A stretch of DNA of 64,000 nt, from NCBI GenBank assembly GCA_037178625.1, contig CM074132.1:434001-498000 (forward strand), read 5' to 3'. Every line of letters begins with the position of its first letter. The first letter of the stretch is position 1. Position numbers and translations under genes: made by a program. Origin of the DNA: Skeletonema tropicum (Eukaryota > Bacillariophyta > Thalassiosirophyceae > Thalassiosirales > Thalassiosiraceae). The notes beneath the pieces were generated by a model that saw only the letters and a list, made by a program, of their open reading frames with translations, was not told the origin of the DNA and did no database searches. Shown here piece after piece: positions 10,286-19,118 of this stretch.

Positions 10286-10604
10286 CCGCTGCCTACCCGG
10301 CAGCTACACTTGCTGAGGGAAAGCAATTGTACAAACTTACCTATTTTAGATAACGAGGAATGACCCCACAGAGACACGTATCCATTTAAGGAGAAAACTC
10401 GTGTCAACGAGGGAGAGCTAAATGACTCGCAACTTTGCATCGACAAAGCCGCCTATCCTCACTATTACTATTGCTATCCGCTGAAGAAGTTAATTCGAAA
10501 GCGTAGTCATCCACGCTTCGGTAATATAGTAATACCACTTTATCTGATATTGGTTCATATATTGATTATAGAGAGAAGTAAGGTCGCTCGCTTCGCTCGC
10601 TCCC
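10286..10604 (+). repeat. PLE 3' terminal repeat of the truncated copy
   Basis: The 319-bp repeat again, ending in TCGCTCCC at 10604, where non-element DNA begins. No telomere-like TTAGGG repeats are visible at this edge. Confidence 0.85.
10463..10534 (+). ncRNA. Type I hammerhead ribozyme in PLE terminal repeat (copy 6)
   Basis: Same motif as 1492-1563, with both stem I arms, core and stem III present. Confidence 0.8.
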
Positions 10605-11506
10605 GATGCTCAAACCGCGTCTTCAAAAGAGGAGTCTGCAGAAGGCATGGGGCAAACGCCAAACAATGTATTCCTTGCTGAGACGTCGTTTCTGATTTCG
10701 CCGAGCGAAAGGTTCTTTGTCTTTGTCTTTGGTGAAGAATGAAAGAGAGAAAATGAACAGAACATTTTTGTCACAAAACTCTACTTTGAAAGACGTGTAC
10801 CCTTTAGTACGAATTACCATATATGTTTAGTTGGTTGGTGTCAGTGCATTACTTTGTAAGGCAAGTGAACGAGAGTTAGTAAGTAAGGTGAAAGACCCAG
10901 GCAGCATTTCTTTATGTCTCTTAAAGAGAGAACGAAAGGTTCCCGTTCCCGTTTCTGCCAGCAGGTGCGAGAAGAAAGTGGGCCTCTTGCCTCTTGCCTG
11001 CTCGGTTGATTCAATCATCGGCGAATGGCTCCTGCTCATGGTATTCATTGACACATCCTATCAACGGTTTTTCTTGAGGCCAGTGCCAGTGCCTCCGTCC
11101 CTTTGAATTCTTTCACTTTCAGCGGCGTTACAATACATACACAGTATGGTAGAATCGCTTCAACGCTTTTTCCACCAGTACTAGTACTACATTTTCTGTC
11201 TGCAGTTTGATGAAAGCCAAAGAAGGAAATGTAACATAAGCATTCATCGCTCTTCTTACTTTTATTCTACGGACTATGTCTACACCTACACCTCAAAAAC
11301 AAAAACATTGTCAACCGAGTCACCAAATCATAATCTATCGTGCCTTTCATTTCAGTCCAATCCATCACAATACAAATCTCGTGACTCCTCGACTGTCATC
11401 TGTTTACCCGAATTTCAACCCCCGTTTCCCTAGTTGTCTACGCTTCCGACGAGTCATACACTACTATACTTACCCATTGGATCCTCTTGATCTTGATAGA
11501 GGTCTC
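10605..11506. other. Flanking DNA without a supported gene
   Basis: Reading frames here are short, with no recognisable domain or convincing splice chain. I see no repeats or structured RNA. Confidence 0.5.
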
Positions 11507-11842
11507 TCATTCCTCCTCCTCCTCGCCACTGCCTTGGATGCAGACGTGTTGCTTCAAACTGTAATTCCAGTTCCAGTTACAAATCGTATGACAATTTGCG
11601 TCTGCAGGAGGGGTTGCCTGATTGGTTGTACACTTGCTCGGATCCGGATCCTCGGGATCCAAATCAGAATCACAGTTGATAAACATTTGATAGAAATCAT
11701 GGCAGACGTCTCCGCTGGATTCTTGACACGTGCCGTCAAACTCGGGGTTTTCGGTGACACTCTTGACGCAGGTTGGCTCAAGGTGTTCACTGTTTTGCAG
11801 CACTTGTGCACGGCAGGCGATCTGTAGTGTTACCCTATCCAA
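11507..11842 (-). CDS. Possible cysteine-rich protein, partial (last exon?)
   Basis: The minus frame encodes ~110 residues with ten regularly spaced cysteines (for example SGDVCHDFYQMFINC and SKCTTNQATPPADANC), an acidic DPEDPDP patch and a poly-E tail. That composition suggests an extracellular or secreted domain. No signal peptide is in this frame and an upstream exon is not identified. The first codons lie in one arm of an inverted repeat whose other arm is at 12122-12164. It may be a gene fragment. The overlapping plus-strand frame looks like a shadow. Confidence 0.35.
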   Translation of the reverse strand: MDRVTLQIACRAQVLQNSEHLEPTCVKSVTENPEFDGTCQESSGDVCHDFYQMFINCDSDLDPEDPDPSKCTTNQATPPADANCHTICNWNWNYSLKQHVCIQGSGEEEEE

Positions 11843-12164
11843 TAAATCGCCAATTGTTAGTTCTCTTCTGCCATGGGAGTAACCTACCCTTTAAAGGTGC
11901 TTAATTATAAAAAAAATTGTTAGCCCCACTTCTAGCTGGGCTGGAGGGTTAACCCCAAAAAAACTCGCCTTATCCAGTTTCCTTGGGTCTTTGGCTCCAT
12001 ATCACACATTCATCGCTATGCGCACCATGATTCGAAACTAACTAAGATACACCCCGGATTTGAACTCAGCTCACTGAGAGGATTTCAGAACTGTGCTCAC
12101 CTTTATCATAGCACCAATATTCGAAGAGAACTAATCTGCTGGATAGGCTAACACTACAGATCGC
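11818..12164. repeat. Inverted repeat flanking a ~250-bp spacer
   Basis: GGCGATCTGTAGTGTTACCC (11818-11837) and its reverse complement, with one mismatch (GGATAGGCTAACACTACAG around 12139-12157), form the inner match. The similarity extends through AAGAGAACTAA on both arms with one indel. The spacer carries a tRNA-like segment. It could be a small foldback element or an inverted gene duplication. Confidence 0.5.
12051..12115 (-). other. tRNA-like segment (SINE-type remnant?)
   Basis: The minus strand reads GTGCTATGATAAAGGTGAGC then GAGTTCAAATCC, resembling an A box with a GCT/AGC D stem and a B box at plausible spacing. The anticodon and acceptor stems do not pair, so it is not a functional tRNA. 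A degraded tRNA-derived SINE is one possibility. Confidence 0.25.
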
Positions 12165-12200
12165 CGGCACTAGCATTTTCATCGGTGGAACACTTCTGAC

Positions 12201-12539
12201 TGTAATAGTCAAGTAGCATACTACCTTTAGGTACGTATGTATCTGTGACCATACGGATACGTGCTCGCTAAGCTATCGCTTATCGAGATCTCTCTGCCTG
12301 ACGCATGCCGCTCTGGATTCTGACTACGTGGAAGTAGTCAGCCTCGTGAATCGTTACTAAGGTTCTACGTCTTGGAATTAGTACGATTCTGTCCTGTAGC
12401 TCTGAGTCACTCATCTTCCATGAGCAAGCTCAACCGCTAGCAGCAGCTCTCTCCTTCGACGAGCTCACAACTACTCCAAATACGTAAATTAATACTGTAT
12501 TCATCGTCGTTGTCATTACACATCTATTAGCCTGTGTCA
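12201..12539 (+). repeat. 5' LTR of outer gypsy
   Basis: 339 bp, TGTAATAG...TGTGTCA, matching 48375-48713. Confidence 0.92.
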
Positions 12540-12553
12540 TTATTTTAAAATAA
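12540..12553 (+). promoter_or_regulatory. Palindrome at the primer-binding-site position
   Basis: TTATTTTAAAATAA is a perfect 14-bp palindrome directly after the LTR. A tRNA-complementary TGG-type binding site is not seen. Confidence 0.5.
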
Positions 12554-12653
12554 CAAGTGCTCTCGTCGACAAGCACCGCAGAAAGCTACCAGATACCTCG
12601 AAACGAGAAGAATTTTCCATCCTGGTGAAATATCAGACGGACTGATCATTATC

Positions 12654-14306
12654 ATGTCGCAAAATGAATTAGCATCGATTTACTTGGCCTACAACACTCT
12701 CACCGAGGACAAACGGCCAAAAGAATCTCAGGTAACTCGTGGATACATCGAGGATAAAGACAAAGTCGTCTTTCCCATCTTTCCAGTTGCCAAGATTGCC
12801 AATGGTCGGAAATGGACTATCGATGGCGGATCAACTAATCATGCCAAAACTACGGTAACGTACTATTCCCTTCCACATAATGTTGGACAACACACCTACA
12901 TGGTACTCAAACTCATCGAATATGAAAGTCTAATCTTCGAGCTTGGTTGGGACGACCACGAGAAGAAGCTCATGACTCAACTCATCTTCAATCAGCAAAA
13001 AGCGTCCGAGCTAGAAGCCGACATCGCAAACAAATTCAACGGTATCACCGGTGATCCTCTCGCTAAGAAGGACATCGACGAATTGAAAAAGACACTATCG
13101 CAGCATAAAAAGCAAATCACCCATCATGTGAACTCTCTGAACGATAATGCAGATCGTGCAGGAGGTATGCTTGGAAAGCTCATGGGTCATTTCGATAAGA
13201 AATTCGCTGTCATCATGGACAACTACTTCAATCAGGGTGCGCCGTACCAAGTGACGAAGTGGAGGGCAGTCAACCATGCATTTTGCAAGGACGCCATGGA
13301 CTCTTCCAAAATAATGATCCCTCTGATGTCTTACACAGGGACGGTCTTCGATGACAAAGACGAAACATCAGACTACTTGATGTGTCGTAAAGCGATGCTC
13401 TGCACTCAAACAGAAACAGGGCCTCGTTTGAAAACTCTTAAGGATATTCTCAAGTGCGCTAATTTATTGTTAGTCGAGCAACATGGTTACGGCCTCGCGG
13501 AAGCAACCAGAAGCTACTTGGAATCCAACATTAAATTCCATCGTGCATTCACATGCAAGGAGTGGGTAGGGATGATCACAGCAATCAATCAATATCTACG
13601 TCTCCTTACCACCTACAAAGATGATGAACAGTACGCGGACAACGATAGTATTCCACGTGCCAACGTTCCCTACAACGAAGTGGAGCTGTGCAAGATTGTC
13701 TTGGCCAGCATGCCCAGAGAGGTTAGGGATTCTCTTCGAGTGACGTCTCCAAATCGTCCACTTGAAACAGAGCTGGAGCCTTTGGTCGCTCGCATTGACG
13801 CCATCTTGGTTCAGCAGAAGACCCAACGCGCTTCAAATCAAACGGATAAGTCTACCAACAACGGAGCTTCCAACCCCAACCCTAGAAACCAGAAGAAGAA
13901 TGGTGGAGGTGGCGGTGGAGGTGGTGGTGGTGGCAATCCAAGTACTAAACCTACGCCTGAAAATCCCAAAGAAGGTGGGTGTGGCAACTGTCAGAAGAAT
14001 GGAGTCAAAGCTTGGTTTACCCATCCTACGGTTCAATGCCGCAACTACGAAGTCAATGGTCAAAAGAAGAGGCGTGATGGTGAAAACCGTCAACTACGCG
14101 ATCACGAAAAAGAAGAAGGATCTGTGAAGGACCTCATCAAAAGCGAAATTGCAGCCGCACTCAGAGACATGCGTTCTGGTGGTGGTGGTCGTGATCATTA
14201 CAGGCATGACCGACGTGAGCGCTCTCGTTCTCGCTCTAGGTCTCGCTCTCGTAGTCCTGAATACCATCGACGCAGCCGTAGCTATCGCCGTCGAGATGAC
14301 TATTGA
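12654..14306 (+). CDS. gag: Gag polyprotein of outer gypsy element
   Basis: The 550-residue capsid/nucleocapsid precursor starts at the first good ATG after the leader. The N-terminal ~400 residues are mostly helical, consistent with a capsid region. A polyglycine linker near residue 420 leads to a CCHC-like knuckle (CGNCQKNGVKAWFTH..C, spacing CX2CX10HX4C). The C-terminus is arginine/serine-rich (repeated RSRS). It pairs in architecture with the Gag of the nested gypsy at 19119. The frame is intact. The stop at 14306 precedes the pol start by 21 nt. Confidence 0.88.
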   Translation: MSQNELASIYLAYNTLTEDKRPKESQVTRGYIEDKDKVVFPIFPVAKIANGRKWTIDGGSTNHAKTTVTYYSLPHNVGQHTYMVLKLIEYESLIFELGWDDHEKKLMTQLIFNQQKASELEADIANKFNGITGDPLAKKDIDELKKTLSQHKKQITHHVNSLNDNADRAGGMLGKLMGHFDKKFAVIMDNYFNQGAPYQVTKWRAVNHAFCKDAMDSSKIMIPLMSYTGTVFDDKDETSDYLMCRKAMLCTQTETGPRLKTLKDILKCANLLLVEQHGYGLAEATRSYLESNIKFHRAFTCKEWVGMITAINQYLRLLTTYKDDEQYADNDSIPRANVPYNEVELCKIVLASMPREVRDSLRVTSPNRPLETELEPLVARIDAILVQQKTQRASNQTDKSTNNGASNPNPRNQKKNGGGGGGGGGGGNPSTKPTPENPKEGGCGNCQKNGVKAWFTHPTVQCRNYEVNGQKKRRDGENRQLRDHEKEEGSVKDLIKSEIAAALRDMRSGGGGRDHYRHDRRERSRSRSRSRSRSPEYHRRSRSYRRRDDY

Positions 14307-14327
14307 ATCATTGGGTCCGACACTCGA

Positions 14328-14425
14328 ATGGAAAATAGAAACTTAAAAGTAAATAATGAATCTGATTCTTATGAACGTTCAGTTAAACGAAGGAAACCTA
14401 ATACTATCGATTTCGATTTGTATGA
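14328..14425 (+). pseudogene. pol: Outer gypsy pol, segment 1 (N-terminus)
   Basis: Starts at an ATG 21 nt after gag and encodes a short basic N-terminal region (RSVKRRKP then TIDFDLY). It is cut by HEL-S at about 14425. The segment resumes in frame at 18592. Confidence 0.75.
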
Positions 14426-14481
14426 AATGGTGCGCGCGGCGATTTGTGACTGCATGTTGTGTGTGGTGTGTAGTGCGGCGC

Positions 14482-14495
14482 GGGCCCTCGGGGCC
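14482..14495. repeat. HEL-S inverted motif, 3' subterminal
   Basis: GGGCCCTCGGGGCC lies about 55 bp inside the 3' end; its partner is at 18577-18589. Confidence 0.75.
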
Positions 14496-14500
14496 TGTTT

Positions 14501-14654
14501 TTTTTTTGCAATGTACCCGTCTATAAATTTGCTCTGCAATGCTTGTTTTTGTAACATAAATGTGTCATGATGTCAAAATTATTCTGTGGATTTCGTGTTG
14601 GATTTTTTTTTTGCAATGTATCCGTCTATAAAGTTGCTCTGCAATGCTTGTTTA
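14501..14654. repeat. HEL-S subterminal tandem repeat
   Basis: Two copies (14501-14550 and 14603-14654) of a ~50-bp unit: a T-run, GCAATGTA(C/T)CCGTCTATAA and TTGCTCTGCAATGCTTG. HEL-L has the equivalent pair at 46474-46592. Confidence 0.75.
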
Positions 14655-15908
14655 ATAACATTCTTATAACAGAAACGTTTTATAGTACATACTCACTTAC
14701 TTACTTAGAGCCGTTCCAAGCAAAATTGCATCGTAGATGCATAAGATTTTGATAGCAGCTAACAAAAAAGTGCAGCGCGCTGTCCGAGCAACCTGGAGCG
14801 CAACTGCATGCATGCATGTTTTTTCGTTCGACAGTCAGTATCTAACATGATAGCCGCTACTCTCATAGCCACCACGTTGCACAAACCCTACCAATAGTAA
14901 TATCCAGTGAACTATATCGCAGACAACACCCTTTGCAACTATTCAGCCGCAGGGTTTTATTATTACAACTGTCTACACCGCATAAATAAATGACTAATAC
15001 ATGCTACATAAATGTCATTTCTGTCTATGATGTTGCTATTTTTATCCAGCCTATTGCAATATTATGGACAATAAATAGCCGACACTTCTTATATATAATA
15101 ATGTTGATGAGTTGCGGTCTTTAGAGCCGCTCGATCCGCCGTCTACAGGCTTATTGTTGTGTTAGAGTGTCAAATTATTTATGCAATTTTGTGCACATCT
15201 TGTGTCCTTGGTATTTTGGAGGTGTGGGGGGGCTTTAATGGTCATTCCGAGCAACCAGAATCTCACTTCATATTACCATCGGCGATGGGTAGCGGAGGGG
15301 TAGTGCCTATAGATGTTTATCATCTTCGATGGGTGCAGGGAAGGTGGTTGTTTTCATTTCAAATCTCAATGAAGTGGATTGCAATGATATTATCTCCACC
15401 CCTACAGCAGCCGAAACGCCACACTGCTGCGAAAAAATCGCCATAATGTCGTTTAAGGGATGGGCCATCGATACCTTATGAAATATACTCATGGACTGAG
15501 ATAGGCGGCCATACTAGGGGTGCCATTGTAGGCCATTGTGGTGGCATCTTTTTCTCTTTTTCTGCACGATCATCGATCATGCAAAAACCGAGTTACCGAT
15601 CGCGTTTGACAGTACTTTATATCGATCGCGTTTTACATATTCTCAAATATATGACGTCACTTGTTCCTCTCCTAACTTCAACGTGTCAGCTTCTCTGCTG
15701 GCAGGAAGAACATGTCGCCATCCGTGACTTTTCCGCGCAGCCACTCATCGACTATCATGCTACGGAACACCACATGCAATTAGAAGAGTGCATAAATAAT
15801 AATGAGTGGCTTGCGTATGACATTCCTCGCACGCAAATCAATATCTTAAATATGTGACCATTACGGACCGGCATAACCAAACCACGAACAAAATTGACCG
15901 TATAAAAT
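14655..15908. other. HEL-S interior without supported gene
   Basis: Low-complexity AT-rich DNA with only short frames. It occupies the place where HEL-L carries its plus-strand cargo genes, but I recognise no remnants. Confidence 0.45.
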
Positions 15909-18151
15909 ATGCACACTTCAAGAGAGAAAGCGCAGCAACAGCAACCATCCTCTTCCGACGTGAACAGCAAGAGCGCTCGGAAGGGTGTTAGATGCTCATT
16001 TCTGTCTATTCGTCAAATAATTTACAACGTCCAATGGCCGAAAGTGCGTGTAGGCGATCATATCTTCCGCGAAATAGTAGAATTACAATCATCGCGCAAT
16101 CCATGCTTCGAACACTCTACTGATCCACATACTCTTCTGAGGCTTGTTCTTTCCTCTTGCAATATGCGTGAACTAAAACATGTATTGTCTGAGCTAGGAT
16201 GCGTAATGGATCTATATCGCACCAGACAGGAACAATTATCTATCGCTTACAATGTCATTTCCAATCGCAACGTTACCTGTAACGGTTCAAGCTCGGCTCA
16301 GTTCTACAAATCGGATGCAGAAAGCAAAGCTGGAATAATGAATTATGGCCGTTGTGTAAATAACAGTCATAACTTGCAGTCGTTGGCTGCTCCAGAGTGT
16401 TCCAGCGTATTGTCTAATGGGTAAGTCCGAAAGTGTATTGTTAAGATGAGCTGAAATTGGAAGAAGCGTCTTATGTGATTCAGAATTTCATGTATAAGCG
16501 AAACGCTTAACACTGCGTAAAACATTACGTAGATTGATCGTACGAACATAGAAAGGATCGCTCATTCATCTACATTTAAGTCGCTTTTTGCTGTGTGGTA
16601 TTAACCTTCCATAGAGTTCATGCCAAAAATAAAATTGTGATGTATGCAAATTTATTTTAAACTTGAACTGGTATTGTTTCTCCCATATGAATGTCGTCAT
16701 GTCAAAAACTAATCACTTATCCTTACTTATCCCTATTTTCATTTTACTTCAGCAATGGCGGTGTGACAGCGGGCAACAAAAAAGATGTTGTCTTGTCGAC
16801 AACAACAAGAACGAGCATGATATACCTCTTCTGCAGACAAAGCAAGGCGATTGCATCTCTCCCGCTCATGTTAGATGCACTAACTTTGAGCAGGCAGAAG
16901 CATTTGATGCATCATGCAAATCATGGAGATCATGCGATAATAATAATGATTATGACGATGTCGAGCAGGCGAGTTCTTTGTTAAAGTTAAAGCAATCATC
17001 AAAAAATTATGACATCGAACAGCAGTGCCCTAAAGAGAGCAATGGTAGTGCCGCAACTCCAGTGAATACTCATCATCCGTCTGAAACGGACATACCAGCG
17101 TCTACTCCTTCTGGTGAGGAGTCAGCAGTTGACCCAACTAATCTTCCGGCGTTGCTGTATCATGCTGGGGAACAACCTGCTACTGTTCGCGCATATCGCC
17201 GCTGCTCAGAAGATCACAGTCTTGTGGGCCGCCAAACCATTCGCGATCATTTATATGATTCTCTGTCTACCAGTAGACTTCCGCGCAGCTGTCTCGACCG
17301 CCTGTTTCATGAGTCTTCTGGTTCTACCGTGAAGGATTATCCGTGTCGTAATGCTACTTCGGTTGCTAGACTGTCAGGAGAACGTGATAATGATGGCACC
17401 AATATGGGTGTTGGTAATGTTGATAACGCCCCCTTGGAAGCAGACGATGCTGGTGTATTTCGTAGCAATAATGGCAATGCAGCTCGGCCAGTTGGAGTTG
17501 GAGAAATTCCACAGAACACAAAAGCGTCTGGAACTATTGGATCTATGTTGGGAGAGCTGTCGGAAAAGGTCATTCCAGTTCCAGTTGTGACACCTGTAAA
17601 AGATACAACATCGTCCATTGCTAGACAAGGTGAGTTATTATACTTGTACGAGTGTCACTGGTACGGTGTACGATTCTGAAAATAAATTTGTCCTCACGAC
17701 AAAAATATTTTGAGGTCCGATACTTCACTTCATCGCTGACATTTTTGGTCTTTTCCCAATGTTACTTCCAGCTCCGAATATATCGTTAAAACATATAATA
17801 TTCTTTGTGACAACCTGGCTTCAAAAAGTCCTATGTGTCAAGCAAGTCCGACACAAAGGCATACCTCTGAAGGAGATCAAGAAGCAAAGTATGGTCGCTG
17901 AACAAAATTTGGTAGACGGTAATCGCGAGACGAAGCTTCGTTTCATTCCGAAACATAAATCACAGGAACTTGATGACATAATCGTGTTAGTGACACTTGG
18001 CAACATAATGGACTTACAGAAACACTCCTTAGACAGTCCTGTTTGCCACACCATTTGCGACAGCTTGGTCAGTTCAGGTATATCATCCCTGGAGAGAAGT
18101 TCTTTTCCAATGCAATATTCACAACTTGCATGGAAAATAAATTTGTCTTGA
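15909..18151 (+). CDS. HEL-S chimeric gene: HEL-L 'gene A' N-terminus fused to Ulp1-gene N-terminus
   Basis: Exon 1 (15909-16420) ends at a GTAAGT donor and matches the first exon of HEL-L gene A (shared pattern W-x-VR-xD-x-IF then K-V-L-S-EL). Exon 2 starts near 16753-16770 (acceptor uncertain; 16770 keeps the frame) and ends at 17629; its last residues PVVTPVKD match the small HEL-L exon at 35722-35772. Exon 3 from 17772 (ISLKHIIFFVTTWL) matches the start of the HEL-L Ulp1 exon. After about 100 residues the homology stops, and the frame ends inside a palindrome at 18149-18151. No protease catalytic residues remain. Protein function is unknown. Confidence 0.65.
16625..16659. repeat. HEL-S palindrome 1 (intron 1)
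   Basis: Arms AAAATAAAATTG and CAAATTTATTTT around a short loop, inside the first intron of the HEL-S gene. Confidence 0.65.
17678..17713. repeat. HEL-S palindrome 2 (intron 2)
   Basis: GAAAATAAATTTGTC faces an imperfect inverted arm (GACAAAAATATTTT) in the 142-nt intron 17630-17771. The homologous HEL-L intron (35606-35721) also contains a palindrome, but of different sequence. Confidence 0.7.
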
Positions 18152-18167
18152 AGACAAATTTATTTTC
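18133..18167. repeat. HEL-S palindrome 3 (gene end)
   Basis: Near-perfect 35-bp palindrome, arms GAAAATAAATTTGTCTT and AGACAAATTTATTTTC; the TGA stop of the gene is at its centre. Confidence 0.8.
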
Positions 18168-18576
18168 AATCGCGGCAACATGACAAATTAACGACAATCA
18201 ATAAAGGATACAACAAAGGGAGAATATTTCTCGTGATGAAGAAACATGTCACCTATAATGACAATGTACCTGTATTTCTTTCTGCAAATGACGGTATCCT
18301 CGACAGATATAGCCAATCAATTTCTGTAAAAAGCGCATTTAAGCCAGGTACTTCTCGCTTTCTACGTAGGAACAAGTACAAATCCTACAGCGGTATGGTC
18401 TACAGAGCCTCTACGTGTCCACCAGGTAAACTTTCTCACTAAATAGCTACTATACTGATTCCTACCAAGATCCCTGTAGAAAAAAGTTTGGAAAAAAATG
18501 GAGAATTTGTGACCATAAGGGGTTGGGCACCTCCCGGCCCCGTTATCGACACTTCACTGCGCTTGTTTCGACCCGG

Positions 18577-18589
18577 GGCCCCGAGGGCC
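18577..18589. repeat. HEL-S inverted motif, 5' terminal
   Basis: GGCCCCGAGGGCC, 2 nt inside the end; identical to the HEL-L left end when reversed. Confidence 0.75.
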
Positions 18590-18591
18590 GA

Positions 18592-18743
18592 TAACCTTGA
18601 CCATTCGCCGATTAAAGGTGTCATACCCGATTGGAGCGGTGTAAAAGACATGCACGCATCGCTTCGTCAAAAAGTAATCAGGGGAAATGGACTTAAGACT
18701 GTTGTTGTCGCAGCGTCCCTGACCAAGAAGGGAAACCGTAACT
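18592..18743 (+). pseudogene. pol: Outer gypsy pol, segment 2
   Basis: Encodes the region just before the protease (ending NGLKTVVVAASLTKKG), parallel to GMGLKTVVLGSPVFKR of the nested gypsy. It is interrupted at 18743 by the nested gypsy and resumes in frame at 24863 with PLVLLLDSGADDD. Confidence 0.8.
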
Positions 18744-19038
18744 TGTCATAGGCACTGGCTACATTAGCCAGATACCAATCCCGTTTCCTGTAGCCTAGCA
18801 CACGGTCCAGCTCGCCAATGGCTCGCTAAGTCATTGTCTGTCCTTCCTTCCACGTTAAGTAACAGATAACGTATGAGAGCCACAGGATCTCATTACTGAC
18901 GTAATCAATCGATGACGTGTCTTCCTTCAGCCATCTTCTTCCGGAAGCTGCATCGATCACTCTTAACGCAGACTAGCATAATTTTCATAACAACCAAATT
19001 ATTCTTTCAACTCACCGTATCAGCTACCGCCGCTGACA
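18744..19038 (+). repeat. 5' LTR of nested gypsy
   Basis: 295 bp, matching 24568-24862. Confidence 0.92.
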
Positions 19039-19039
19039 C

Positions 19040-19053
19040 TAATAATATTATTA
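19040..19053 (+). promoter_or_regulatory. Palindrome at the primer-binding-site position (nested gypsy)
   Basis: TAATAATATTATTA is a perfect 14-bp palindrome 1 nt after the LTR, at the same place as the palindrome in the outer gypsy but of different sequence. Confidence 0.5.
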
Positions 19054-19118
19054 CTCGGTCCTGTTCCCAAGGAACAGGCAGTGAAAGTAGCAGATTCCTC
19101 TAAAATAAAGAGAAGACT

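Larger units (their letters stand above)
1..10604. mobile_element. Cluster of Penelope-like retroelement (PLE) copies
   Basis: The block is built from one element family in several nearly identical pieces. One full copy runs from the 319-bp terminal repeat at 4051 through ORF1, ORF2 and the 3' terminal repeat ending at 8222. Upstream are two inverted 3' fragments (1-1314 and 2721-4050), each back to back with a plus-strand terminal repeat plus ORF1. Positions 1-2736 and 2737-5472 form a direct repeat with only a few mismatches visible. Downstream are short tail fragments and a 5'-truncated RT copy ending at 10604. All 3' ends finish at the same GCTCGCTTCGCTCGCTCCC-type tail. Inverted and tandem partial copies with pseudo-LTRs are characteristic of PLEs. 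Confidence 0.9.
14426..18591 (-). mobile_element. HEL-S: 4.2-kb Helitron-like derivative related to HEL-L
   Basis: The right end (18577-18589, GGCCCCGAGGGCC) and the ~380 bp inside it match, in reverse complement, the left end of HEL-L (26920-27300). The left end (14427-14665) matches the right end of HEL-L in the same inverted sense, including GGGCCCTCGGGGCC (14482-14495) and tandem copies of TTGCTCTGCAATG. Removing 14426-18591 restores the host pol frame across an A|T site, with no target duplication. On the minus strand the element begins 5'-TC. It holds one gene, matching parts of two HEL-L genes; Rep and helicase are missing, so it is probably non-autonomous. Confidence 0.8.

Noticed and set aside
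11276..11827. Plus-strand frame of 183 codons
   Set aside because: Composition is not protein-like, and the opposite strand has a regular cysteine pattern.
12051..12115. Functional tRNA gene
   Set aside because: Boxes are present but the anticodon and acceptor stems do not pair.
14482..18589. HEL-S as a classical cut-and-paste DNA transposon with GGCCC TIRs
   Set aside because: No target duplication of normal length, motifs are not at both termini, and its relative HEL-L encodes an HUH Rep rather than a DDE transposase.
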